A DNA stretch of 64,000 bases from Pseudocercospora fijiensis CIRAD86 (Eukaryota; Ascomycota; Dothideomycetes; Mycosphaerellales; Mycosphaerellaceae), in NCBI RefSeq assembly GCF_000340215.1, contig NW_006921532.1, positions 9,391,172 through 9,455,171 on the forward strand. Reading direction: 5' to 3'. This document shows, piece after piece, positions 31,396 to 41,160 of the stretch. Position 1 is the first letter of the stretch. Each line of letters starts with the position of its first letter. Made by a program: the position numbers and the translations under genes. The notes under the pieces were generated by a model. It did no database searches and had not been told where the DNA came from. It saw nothing but the letters and a program-made list of their open reading frames with translations.

Positions 31396-32122
31396 GCTAA
31401 GCTTGGACATTTGCTCCAACTCATGCAGATACAAGCTGCTCTCACTGTGGCTCCGCCGTCATCATCTGCTGATCCTCTATCGTCCGAGCATTGAGCAGGA
31501 CTTTGCTGGAGGATTCTCGGGATGTTTCATGCTGTGAACAAGAATCACGAGCATGGACCCTTTTCGGAGTCCGAACTCCGCAACGCAACCGCTGGCAACG
31601 AAAGGAAGCAGGAGGAACGGCTGTTGCGAATGTCCGCCACATTGGCGCGTCTACTCATCAAACCATCGATCAACCGGCAAAAGTGCCAGGTTCCCCGGAG
31701 GACACCTCGAAGAGTGTTCGAACATCGAGCACTTGCCTGCGAACAGATTAGTCAATGGCACCAATCGCTGTAGCAACAATCTAGAGAATTCAGACTCGAA
31801 ATTGAACACATTCCAGATCAGTTGCAGAGGACGTCTCTGGAGCTCGCATTGTGATTCCTCAATTAATGCAACTTCGCCCCTTCATGGCTCGCGACGGCAG
31901 CATGCCGGTGCCGACCCTGCAAGAATTCCGCCAAAATGTAAGAAGGGAAGCAGCGAGTCACAGAAAGCTCTCGCACGTATGACCGCATTATACACACCCC
32001 TATACGTTTCTTGGCCAGGGAAGAAATACAGAGACAAATATCGCTTGGAAAATGCACAGTAAAGGGACATATATCTATCCTAACATACAATCTGATTGTG
32101 CTTGTATTTTCGCGACCGCAAC
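31396..32122. other. Convergent intergenic region, nothing identified
   Basis: 727 bp between the convergent bL21m and VPS10 genes. A plus frame at 31553-32062 has no motif. 3' UTR sequence of both genes is expected here. Confidence 0.5.
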
Positions 32123-35100
32123 TCATACGTCCTCATCACTGTCTTCGCCCAGTAATTCCCCTTCGTCTTCGTCCACACCAACAGAATAATCTGCGCGACC
32201 TCGGGAGAAGCTGCTTCGGCTTGTGTATGGTGTTCCAACGCGAGCATAGCTTCCACTGCTCCTGCCCATTCTTGTAGATACCGCTCTCCAAACACTGCCG
32301 ACCAACATAGGCAGTGCGGCAACAACGGCCACTAAAGCAGAGATTGCCATGACGGGATACTTGATCCAAGGTTGTTCTCCATCAAATGCACCTCCGCCAT
32401 ATCCTCCAACGCTGTCTCCAAGTCGGATCCGACCAAACTTGCCATCCCAGTTTTTGTAGACCCAGTATCCCACACCGGCCGCCGCAGCGATAGGAATTGC
32501 GATTGCGAAGAAGAGGCCAGCACCTGAAATGGCATGCTTCTTCTCGAAGTCGCCTTCCTTGCCCGGACAAGGCTTGACGTTGGAGGTGTAGTCGAGTTCT
32601 TTACCACCTTGGCAAGTTGTGAGCGGGATGCGACGGTATCCTGTGATGTCAAAGTATTCGATGGCGTCCTTGTCTTTCTCGCAGACGGCTTTCGGATCTG
32701 GGGGATCCAAACCTTCGACCAGACGGCAAGCGCCCGTGGAGTCGCGCTGGTAGTTGTAGTCGCATTCAAAGTCTTCCCGAGTGCACGAGCAGTTCTTTGC
32801 GATGTTGTGGAGATGCTTGATCTCACGGCCGTTGTAGCAGTCGCTGTCTAGGTTCTTGCGGTGGTATTCAGCGACGTGGCCGAAGAGACAGTTGTCTTCG
32901 GACATGGGGTGAGATGGTGACCAGAGATGGTAGTCTTGGTCTTTGCTTGAGGGGTTGTCCTCATCGATCTTGCACTGCCTGCTTCGCTCCTTGAGGCCAG
33001 AGAAGTCGAGATTGACGGTTGCAACCTTGTTACCAATTCGGCCCCAAAGCAAGAAGTTTCTGCTCGTATCACTGGGCACAGTGGAGATGTCAGTCACTGT
33101 CATTTCCTTGCCAAATCGGTATTCTTTCCAGGTTTGGCCTTCGTCGAGCGAGTATCGGACGCGGTCAGTGACCTCGTTCTCTTTGACAATGACGATGATC
33201 GATCCTTGGTCGCCGTACTCCCACATCCAATTACCTTTGGCAATGACCTCCCAGCTCAGACCACCGTCTCGAGTGATGAACGTATCGGCGTCCTTCTTAT
33301 ACTCCAGGTACTCGCCGACGTTCCCAGTACCAATCATCAGACCGACAGCGCTTGGAGAGCTATAGGTATCACGAGGATCCTTGCGCTCAGTGTAGCCATG
33401 CAAGTGGAGGCTGCACTCCTCAACGTTGCTTCCTGAGCAGCCAAACTTGACGTCCATATCCTTTGGAGGTTCTCTTGGACGCCCGATCAATGCCCAGTCG
33501 CCACCATCGTTGTGAGTCATGTACGTCCTGAGCTTCTTTGCCTTGCCTTTATCGGCGTCGTGTGCATTAGCCACACGATTGATGATGGCAACGCCTTCCA
33601 GGCCTTGCATTTTCTCAAAGTCCACGTAGCCAGCGCGGTTGCGGTTGACTTCAGACGCAGACATCACATAAGATGTACCATTGCTGTTCGACTTCACGAT
33701 TGCGCCATACTCCTGGTCTTCCTTGGGGTTGACAGTGACGTGCAAGAAGACAGCGTGAGTGCTGGAATCCAAGACAGTGTATGCCTGTTGGTGCTCCACA
33801 TTGAAGTTCGGCGGGAAATGAGCGTCGGCGAAGGTGACACCATCTATGCTTGCATCCACTCGTAGTGTCTTTTGCTGGTCATCGCGGATCGCAACGACGA
33901 TGAACTCTGCCATAGTAGCGAAGCTGATGACATCACGCTTCAACTCCTTCTTGTGGTCGAACCAGTCGGTGCTGCTCATTAGTAGCAGAGAAGAGTCTCT
34001 ATTCTCATTCTCGTATTGTTCGCAGTACACCAACTGATCCGAGTTCTGTCGTCCTTCACGATAGACAAACTGGCATTTCCGGACAGCTCGTAACAAGGTT
34101 TCCCAATCTTCGCCGCCTGATTTGGAGACTTGCGCAATAGTCTTACAATTTTGCTTGTGGGTATCGCAATCTTTGCCACCGGTCCAGATCAGCCAGTCTT
34201 TTTGCGTGGGGTGGAATGTCAGCACTTGAATATCGTTGTGGTTCGGTGCCTCGGGAGCCTGGAACTTGCCCCAGCTTTGCGCACGATTCGTCGAATAATG
34301 CACGTCTTTTCCTGCTGTGATGAGGTAGACGTAGGAGGTCATGTACTGATGAGGATAGACCGCCAGAATCTCCTCGTCCTTCATGATACGCTCCCATTTC
34401 TTCCCATGATCATGTGTCACGTACACCTCGCGCCGGTCAGTTCGCATGATGATCGATTCGTCGTGTCCCGAATCACTCTCTTCCCGCTCGAGATAGTAGT
34501 ATTCAATGACTTTGTCGGCGTCAAAGGTGGTGATCTCGGTTGCGATTTCACCAGAGGTTGGAGGAGTTTTGGTATCGGTGCAGTCCCTTTCGACTTCTTC
34601 TGCCAAATTCTCACCACCTGAGCAGGTGTTTCCAGGAATCAGCCTGTATCCGGAAGTACCCATGAACTTCTTCTTGTCGCCACTACAGGCTCCTTCTGGA
34701 GCAACGATTGGGCCGCTCTGCACGCACTTGCCATCCTCTCGCTTGAAGTTGTAATCACACTCAAAGTCCTCTCTGCTGCATTTGCAATTTTCTCGGTCTT
34801 CTTCTGGATCCTCAAAGTCTTTGTTCTCTACCAAACACTTGGCATCGGCTTTCCTGCGCGTGAAAAACTGTTTGTGGCCCATGATGCACGTGGCTTTTCC
34901 ATCACTGTCAACGCGAGCAGGCCATTTCTCAAGGTCGTCCTTTTTGCATGTGCTTTCATGCAAACCATTGAAGTCAAGCGCATACGTGAAGTGCTCAGTC
35001 TTGGAGTCCACCCTCTTGGTAGCGAGCATCAAGAACTTTAGAGAGGTAGAGTCCGGCGTTGTGGTCAGGGTGTAAGGTTTTATCTTGTCCTTCAGCTCCA

Positions 35101-36553
35101 TTTCCTCCCACTTCTTGCCATGATCCAGCGACCACTTGAGTTTCTTGGTCTCGCCATCCTCAACAGCAACTATGACAGAACCTTGAGCACCGAACTCGTA
35201 AAGATGAGGCTTATCTAAAGCCTTCTGCCAGGTAACACCGGCATCGTCGGATATATAGGTGTCGCCTTCATCGTACGGATTGAGGTAGTTGCCAGTGTTT
35301 CCAACGCCCATAACGATGCCAGGTGCCGGGCTGCTGAAAACGCGTCCCATGTTGCGCTGGTTCGTGATGGAGTGAAGGTGAAGCTTCTTGCCGTCCGCCT
35401 TCAGATCCTGCCAAGTCCTGCCATCGTCGAATGAGATTTGTGAGACCACTTTCTTCTCTACGCTCCACTTTGCCTCAACCTCCTCCCAGTTGTCAACTGT
35501 ATTGACGAGAACGATTCCTTGTATGTTGGAAATCTTCTCGAAGTCTACGTACCCCCTGACGTTTCGGTTGGTATGCTCGATGTTTTTCGTGAAGAAAGTA
35601 CCGTTGCTGTTGGACGTGAGAAGAACACCCATCGGATTCTGCGCCTTGGTTGTCATAACGTCGACCTGCATGCTGTAGTTTGTACTCTCCAGCAAAGTGT
35701 ACGCGTCCTCTTCAAGCCTGTGTTCGCCGAATTCGGCTCGATGCCATGTCACTGTATCGTCTGAAACGTACATTGCCATCTCCGTTGTCCTTTCACTCTT
35801 CGCGGCAAACACCAGGTACTTCTTGACCGAAGCCAGATTAGTGATGCCTTCCACTGTTTTGCCATCACTCATCTTTGGTTCTCGCCCGTCCGTCTTGAAA
35901 AAATCCTCGGTAATGATTACTCGGTTGTTGGACGAGAACAACGAGAATTTCCCTGGTGCCACGCAAATTATGGAGTTCTTGTCCTTCTCTTCGTCTCCAG
36001 TGGTGAACAAGGGCGTCGACTTCGACCATAAGCATGTTATGACATCCTTATCCAGTAGCTTCGGCTTGGTTTTGAATCCATCAGTCGTGTAGTAAATGAA
36101 ATCTTCACATAATAGTCCCAGACAATTTCCACCCTGGAATATCATGCGATCTGGATCGGTAGCATGGAAGACAATGCCCGGGCGCATCCGCGATGGACTT
36201 TCATCGGTCTCGAATTGTTTCCATGTTTCGCCACGATCTCTCGTTATCCAATGCTTCTTTTTACTGCCCAATACCACTGCAAGCTTGTGGTCGTAGGGAT
36301 GCTTCAGCACTTCCATTATTTCTCCCTTCTCCACGCCGTCCAGCGGCTTCCAGGTCTTGCCGCCATCGGGAGATCGATAGGTGACCTTGGTATCTGGATT
36401 GGTCGTGAGAATGACATCGCTGTCTTCAAAGTACAGAACATTCGCCGGCTGGGTATCAAATTTGGTTTCTTCAAGGTCGGGTGTGTCTTTGGCTACTGCC
36501 GTGCCACTCAGAGCCAGCAGGCTGAGCAGCACGCCCGGGAGCAGCAGTCGCAT
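32123..36553 (-). CDS. VPS10: Vacuolar sorting receptor VPS10 (sortilin family)
   Basis: Single exon, 1,476 residues. A signal peptide (residues 1-21, LLLPGVLLSLLALSGTAVA) precedes two VPS10 ten-bladed propellers with repeated BNR/Asp-box motifs (SPDGGKTWKP, TRDRGETWKQ, SDDAGVTWQK, LDHGKKWEE, HDHGKKWER, THNDGGDWAL, TRDGGLSWEV, LDEGQTWKE). Each propeller is followed by a cysteine-rich 10CC module (CKCSREDFECDYNFKR; CSCTREDFECDYNYQR). The C-terminus has a membrane span (SGAGLFFAIAIPIAAAAGVG), a second hydrophobic segment (VMAISALVAVVAALPMLVG) and an acidic tail ending EDEGELLGEDSDEDV. VPS10 cycles between the late Golgi and the prevacuolar compartment, carrying carboxypeptidase Y-type cargo; the acidic tail suits retromer and adaptor recycling. 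Length is near the fungal norm. Confidence 0.95.
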   Translation of the reverse strand: MRLLLPGVLLSLLALSGTAVAKDTPDLEETKFDTQPANVLYFEDSDVILTTNPDTKVTYRSPDGGKTWKPLDGVEKGEIMEVLKHPYDHKLAVVLGSKKKHWITRDRGETWKQFETDESPSRMRPGIVFHATDPDRMIFQGGNCLGLLCEDFIYYTTDGFKTKPKLLDKDVITCLWSKSTPLFTTGDEEKDKNSIICVAPGKFSLFSSNNRVIITEDFFKTDGREPKMSDGKTVEGITNLASVKKYLVFAAKSERTTEMAMYVSDDTVTWHRAEFGEHRLEEDAYTLLESTNYSMQVDVMTTKAQNPMGVLLTSNSNGTFFTKNIEHTNRNVRGYVDFEKISNIQGIVLVNTVDNWEEVEAKWSVEKKVVSQISFDDGRTWQDLKADGKKLHLHSITNQRNMGRVFSSPAPGIVMGVGNTGNYLNPYDEGDTYISDDAGVTWQKALDKPHLYEFGAQGSVIVAVEDGETKKLKWSLDHGKKWEEMELKDKIKPYTLTTTPDSTSLKFLMLATKRVDSKTEHFTYALDFNGLHESTCKKDDLEKWPARVDSDGKATCIMGHKQFFTRRKADAKCLVENKDFEDPEEDRENCKCSREDFECDYNFKREDGKCVQSGPIVAPEGACSGDKKKFMGTSGYRLIPGNTCSGGENLAEEVERDCTDTKTPPTSGEIATEITTFDADKVIEYYYLEREESDSGHDESIIMRTDRREVYVTHDHGKKWERIMKDEEILAVYPHQYMTSYVYLITAGKDVHYSTNRAQSWGKFQAPEAPNHNDIQVLTFHPTQKDWLIWTGGKDCDTHKQNCKTIAQVSKSGGEDWETLLRAVRKCQFVYREGRQNSDQLVYCEQYENENRDSSLLLMSSTDWFDHKKELKRDVISFATMAEFIVVAIRDDQQKTLRVDASIDGVTFADAHFPPNFNVEHQQAYTVLDSSTHAVFLHVTVNPKEDQEYGAIVKSNSNGTSYVMSASEVNRNRAGYVDFEKMQGLEGVAIINRVANAHDADKGKAKKLRTYMTHNDGGDWALIGRPREPPKDMDVKFGCSGSNVEECSLHLHGYTERKDPRDTYSSPSAVGLMIGTGNVGEYLEYKKDADTFITRDGGLSWEVIAKGNWMWEYGDQGSIIVIVKENEVTDRVRYSLDEGQTWKEYRFGKEMTVTDISTVPSDTSRNFLLWGRIGNKVATVNLDFSGLKERSRQCKIDEDNPSSKDQDYHLWSPSHPMSEDNCLFGHVAEYHRKNLDSDCYNGREIKHLHNIAKNCSCTREDFECDYNYQRDSTGACRLVEGLDPPDPKAVCEKDKDAIEYFDITGYRRIPLTTCQGGKELDYTSNVKPCPGKEGDFEKKHAISGAGLFFAIAIPIAAAAGVGYWVYKNWDGKFGRIRLGDSVGGYGGGAFDGEQPWIKYPVMAISALVAVVAALPMLVGSVWRAVSTRMGRSSGSYARVGTPYTSRSSFSRGRADYSVGVDEDEGELLGEDSDEDV

Positions 36554-37612
36554 GCTGGGCTATGCTATCGTAATGAAGTTGATATTGACATCGAAACGGA
36601 AGTGCAGACAGCTGCGCAATCGGTCGAACTCGTATAGCGAATCGTTTGTCAGATGGCAGGCGGCTATCAACGTTATGCGAAGTATACGTGGCTGTGGCTC
36701 TCAAGTAGGCAAGCACCCAGCTCGAGGATCATGGCTGCACGTGACACTTTGTTGCCTGAGGTCGCATCCCCGCGGAAGGAGTGACCTTGTACAACACCAA
36801 CTGATGGGGATGGCGAATGCTCAGCATACGGTGCTTACGACGGAAAACAAGTGTCAAAAGTAACTAGCCGTACCTTGCGCAACACCATCACTCCGCTCCT
36901 CCGCTCCGCTTAGCATTCACTGATAGAGATGGCGAATGCTTAGTACACGGTGCTTACGACGGAAAACAAGTGTCAAAAGTGACTAGCCGTACCTTGCGCA
37001 ACACTACTACTCCGCTCCTCCGCTCCGCTTAGTATTTACTGATAGAGATGGCGAATGCTCAGCACACGGTGCTCACGACGCAAAACAAGTGTCAAAGGTG
37101 AGAAGCCGTATGGAACTCTGATCGGTGACTGCAAGACACACTCGCCCCCGTCAATGGGCTGGCGAGCACCACTTTCACGCCATCTTCGTATCCTTGAGAA
37201 ACGTCAATGCCATCCTCTCACAGCGCGATGCGCATCGATTAGTACCGACTACTGTAGATATACGTCCCGGGACATATTTCAAGACTGAGCACGCTCGCAA
37301 AAGTGGAAGTTGATCGTGGCTGGTTGAGGTGTTTCCATTGAATGAGAATCAAAGTTTCAACTTTCAGTCCGCAAGTTGGACCAAATTCATAGCAGCACGT
37401 GCCTCGCAGTAGCCGCACGATGCATTCGTGCGTGGGTATCAGTCTGATTCTAGTCCGAGTAGTGTAGCAAGAAACATATCTGCCTTCCACCCGATTTGCG
37501 CTTCCCTAACTCCTGCGTCGTCCAGTGCGTGATCGTATCATAATTTTCCATCAACATTAATCTGTACATGCTCTGCAGAACATCTCTCAGTGTCTGACCA
37601 CCCCTGCAGCAG
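36554..37612. other. Intergenic upstream of VPS10 with 119-bp tandem repeats
   Basis: About 1.06 kb between the VPS10 start and the 3' end of the ammonium transporter gene. The notable content is the tandem array at 36784-37112; the rest shows no supported feature. Confidence 0.55.
36784..37112. repeat. 119-bp tandem repeat, about 2.7 copies
   Basis: Copies start at 36802, 36921 and 37040 (exact 119-bp period), each with GATGGCGAATGC, CACGGTGC, AAAACAAGTGTCAAA and, in the complete copies, CTCCGCTCCTCCGCTCCGCTTAG. A partial copy precedes the first. Differences between copies are nearly all C/T or G/A transitions in CA, TG or TA context. Confidence 0.9.
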
Positions 37613-39244
37613 CTACGACGCCGTACCAACAGGTGACATGGACCCAGTATCTCTGCTGAAGTCTCTCAAGGGGTAATCTTGGTTGCGGGCGTTTCTCTTC
37701 TCCATAGCGATAGGGTACTGCGAGCCCCGACTAGCACTTCGTATCGACAATCCGTCCGCATCCGTCTCATAGTCGGCGTGGTCTCGGATCTCCTGTGGCT
37801 TGATATCTCGAACAAGCTCAACATAATCGTATGCGAACTCTCCAATTTCAGCATCATCGATACCCGCGGCTTCTTCCTCGGGACTGGCGCGTAGCTTGAG
37901 TGCTGGGATGAATCGCGACAGTGAGGTGATTATGAGAAGTATGGCGCTTGTCATGAGGAAGGAGTATGCCATGCCGCAGACTGAGTCGGCAAGCTGAATG
38001 GCAAGCTGCAGCCAATGACCGTTGATCCAACCGCCTTTGATAGCAGCTTCGCCTACGGTGTAGCCGTCAAGGGCAGCGATATAATCAGCGGCGAAAAGAC
38101 CAGTCAGGAGGTTGCCGAGAAACCCTCCGACTCCGTGAACGGCAAAAATGTCGAGCGCATCGTCGGCGCTGATCCAGTATTTGAGTTGTGTGGCGAAGTT
38201 GCAGCCAACACCAGCGACGACGCCATAGACGATTGCTGCCCACGCTGGTACAAAGCCTGAGCCAGGAGTGATACAGACCAGCCCGGCGACAACACCAGAA
38301 CAGAAACCGACGGTGCTCCATTTCTTCTCCAACCGATAGTCCACCAGGCACCATGTAACGCCGCCGACGCAAGCTGCGAGGTTGGTGACCAGAGCGGCCA
38401 TGATAGCACGCAGATTCGCTGAGAGGGCAGATCCAGCGTTGAAGCCAAACCATCCCACCCACAGAAATACCGTACCGATGACGATGTGGGTCACATTGTG
38501 GGGACGGTAGTTGAGCGCGTGCGTTCCGTGACCTGCCCGCTTGCCCAAAATGTAGGAGTATGCGAGCGCTGCGGTTCCTGATGAAATATGGACAGGAGTG
38601 CCACCAGCGAAGTCGTAGCCGCCTAGCTGGTATACCCAGCCGTGCGGATTCCAAGTCCAGCATGCAATCGGATCGTACACGACAGTCGTCCAGAGAAACA
38701 TGAAAATCACGCAGGGAAGCATCCTTCCTCTTTCTGATACTGCTCCGACCGCGAGTGCTACCGTGATGCAAGCGAACATACCCTGGTAGACGCAGTGCAT
38801 GAGGTCTGGGATGCGGGCGCTGCCAACGGATGGCGCAGCGAGGACATTGCGGAGCCCGAAATTTTCGAGCGTTCCGATGAAATGGCTGGCGTTGTGCGAG
38901 AATGTCAGGCTATAGCCCCAGAAGAACCACTGGAAAGAGACGACAGAGGTGGCCATGACTGACAGCCATATCAGAGACAGCGCCGACTTCCGCCGCGCAA
39001 GGCCTGAGTAGAAGAAGCTGTGAAGTGTTGTGTCAGTAGGATTTCTAAGACTACAACCATGTTCGATGAGACCATACCCAACGCCAGGTATCATAAGCAG
39101 CACAAGCGCGGTTGCAGTGATCATCCACGCGATGTCGCCAGATTGATAGTAGAGGTTGAGATTTAGTGACAGCGAGTCACCTCCCGTCAGACTGGTGCCA
39201 TTCTCGGGATATGGCTTTAGAGGCACGTAGTCGGTCGAGGCCAT
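37613..39244 (-). CDS. Ammonium transporter, Mep2-type (AMT/MEP/Rh)
   Basis: Two exons, 39244-39078 and 39017-37613, with a 60-nt intron (GTATGG...TCACAG). Splicing gives MIPGVG-FFYSGLARRKSAL, the canonical end of the first helix, and 523 residues. Eleven membrane spans are expected. The family signature YDFAGGTPVHISSGTAALAY carries the first pore His, and DIFAVHGVGGFLGNLLTG the second, so the pore is twin-His as in Mep2 rather than the Glu variant of Mep1/3. Role: high-affinity plasma-membrane ammonium uptake; Mep2 proteins can also signal nitrogen status. The cytosolic tail (EDDAEIGEF-type acids, then RGSQYPIAMEKRN) is long. The upstream region has two GATAAG boxes. Confidence 0.93.
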   Translation of the reverse strand: MASTDYVPLKPYPENGTSLTGGDSLSLNLNLYYQSGDIAWMITATALVLLMIPGVGYGLIEHGCSLRNPTDTTLHSFFYSGLARRKSALSLIWLSVMATSVVSFQWFFWGYSLTFSHNASHFIGTLENFGLRNVLAAPSVGSARIPDLMHCVYQGMFACITVALAVGAVSERGRMLPCVIFMFLWTTVVYDPIACWTWNPHGWVYQLGGYDFAGGTPVHISSGTAALAYSYILGKRAGHGTHALNYRPHNVTHIVIGTVFLWVGWFGFNAGSALSANLRAIMAALVTNLAACVGGVTWCLVDYRLEKKWSTVGFCSGVVAGLVCITPGSGFVPAWAAIVYGVVAGVGCNFATQLKYWISADDALDIFAVHGVGGFLGNLLTGLFAADYIAALDGYTVGEAAIKGGWINGHWLQLAIQLADSVCGMAYSFLMTSAILLIITSLSRFIPALKLRASPEEEAAGIDDAEIGEFAYDYVELVRDIKPQEIRDHADYETDADGLSIRSASRGSQYPIAMEKRNARNQDYPLRDFSRDTGSMSPVGTAS

Positions 39245-39745
39245 GTTGAGACTTGAGAGGTGTCGCAGGTCTGCGATGCCCTATTGGCGGACGATTCAAA
39301 GCGACTCGAGTGCTGGCAATGCTGATGCTTAGAAGCAGATCGCAGCTGCGAGCGCGACTGCCGTTTGTCTTGTGCTTGCTTGTCCAATCTTGAAAGAAGG
39401 GGTCCAGCTGATGAAGTGCAGTTCAACGGTGATGCGCGCAATCCACTCCGCTAACGTTTGAAGCACGGCCACGGCAACCACGAAACCAGCAACTCCAAAG
39501 AAACCGGCGAGACACAGATCCGTGTTGCACAGAGGTTGTTGTTGGTTGAGCGACCAGAGAGCGGATGGTCAGCAGGACTCCGGCCTAATACAACTGCATG
39601 TGTTCGACCGTTTTCACGAGAAGGAGTTGGGTTCCGGCGTCTATTTGTGGCGTCTACAGGAACGGCGCTCATCAAGGCTGAAGACAGACTGCTGCCGAGG
39701 CGCACCTTCGACGAGGATGGGATCCTCGACACCATTGCAGAACGA

Positions 39746-39972
39746 CTTATCAAATGAGCATGCTTTATCGACACCACTTTCTTCTGTTTCCCAAGCGGTG
39801 TGGCAGGATCCTGGGACACTGATGACGCCCGTCAGCACTGCTTTTTGGAAGTCTCCCGGCTCGAGGGCTGAGAGGGCACATTTCTGGGGTGAGAGTTGGC
39901 TCGCCCAGGAGACGTGAGAGGTGTATTCTTCGAGATCTGTCAAGTTTGGACCTTCCTGCAGTAGCCTTATCT
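39746..39972. promoter_or_regulatory. Two GATAAG boxes upstream of the ammonium transporter
   Basis: CTTATC occurs at 39746-39751 and 39967-39972, 500-730 bp upstream of the minus-strand transporter ATG. GATA factors of the AreA type bind HGATAR sites in nitrogen-regulated fungal promoters. Two six-base matches in about 230 bp are weak evidence alone; the context makes them worth noting. Confidence 0.3.
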
Positions 39973-40171
39973 GACGCCAAGGAGCCACGAATCATAAAGC
40001 AGGATCGAATGGTACCTGGCAGACTCGGTCGCAGATCCGGCAAAGTGCCCGTTCACCGAAAGTCAATGCGGCGCCACGATCGCTGAGCCGCTGAGATCAC
40101 CTTCCCATTCTGGAGCACTCACGACGAGCATATCCGGCAGGAGCAGCTCGCAGTTCCATACGGCGTCTGAT

Positions 40172-40280
40172 CACATCGGAGTGAAAGTGGGTATTCCCCA
40201 AACCCTTGCTCCTTATAGATTATAGCGAATAGCAACTTGTTATTCAGCGGTCCGACCCTAGTCACGTTCACTCCGATGTG
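40172..40280. mobile_element. Short inverted-repeat element A (MITE-like, 109 bp)
   Basis: The ends are inverted copies: CACATCGGAGTGAAAGTG on the left and CACGTTCACTCCGATGTG on the right, matching at 17 of 18 positions. No coding content. No convincing target duplication was seen. Confidence 0.55.
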
Positions 40281-40480
40281 GTAAGACGCTGTATGTTGGA
40301 AATGCAGCTTCTTGTGCAGCAGGTGAAGTCGGTGGCCTACAGGAATCATCCCAGCAGTCCGGACAGCGCCGCCTTCCGCTATTCTATCCATGCATCTTAA
40401 TCTACGCCACGCACACGACTCGGGAAACCGCGATCGCATTGCGGCATTGGACCTCATCGCTCGGAGTCTGCCGTGACAAC

Positions 40481-40618
40481 TTACAGAGTCTGTACGCATC
40501 GGAGTGCTAGTCACTAAACGCGGACCGTCGATTCTGAGCAGCGCTATTCGTTCGAATCCATGAAAATGCAGGGATACCAGAGTATCCACTGTCACTCCGA
40601 TGCGGACAGAGTCTGTAC
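40481..40618. mobile_element. Short inverted-repeat element B (related ends, 138 bp)
   Basis: The left arm (CAGAGTCTGTACGCATCGGAG, then TG) and the right arm (CACTCCGATGCGGACAGAGT, then CTGTAC) are inverted copies over about 25 bp. The core ATCGGAGTG is shared with element A 200 bp away. An internal GGATAC-CAGA-GTATCC hairpin sits near the right arm. Confidence 0.5.
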
Positions 40619-41160
40619 AAGACACGAGCTCATCACAGTCGCGATCATCCGTCCTGGACAGTGTCGCCCATGGCGCCGACCAGCGACGTGGGTCTGCACT
40701 TCTGTACTGGTCGCACGTTACAAACATGAAACCCCAACGACAATCACGCTAACGTCACGCGAAATTGACGAAGACGCGCTCGAGCGTTCAGCCGCCATCG
40801 TCTTTCCTCATCAAATACTATACACCAGGCTTGGCTAGGCACTTGTATCGTCGAACGCTCTTTCCGCCTCCATAGGTGATGGATGGGATGTTGTGTTTTG
40901 GAGGAACACGCCGTCCAACCGATCAGCCACGTCTACTTGATTTTGAACCGTGCCGCGAAGGGCACACTTGATGCCTGTCATCTCTTATCGACCCAATGTG
41001 AGGACAGCATCGAGCTGTGTTAGAAGAGCGTTTCGCAAATTGTGAATGTGTCCAGGTGAGGCTAACGTCAGGCTATCGCGATGCAAGGCCGAAAGGTTCC
41101 TCGACGACGACAAGCACAAGGCACCGAATTCAGTTCCAAAGCCAAAGACAAACGAAAGAC

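Larger units (their letters stand above)
39245..41160. other. Gene-poor region upstream of the ammonium transporter
   Basis: 1.9 kb of ordinary, non-RIP sequence. Frames such as 40119-40727 minus (202 codons) show no motif and run across the two inverted-repeat elements at 40172-40618, so they are not called. It presumably contains the transporter promoter on its left side. Confidence 0.5.

Noticed and set aside
40119..40727. 202-codon minus frame
   Set aside because: Runs through two inverted-repeat elements and has no motif.
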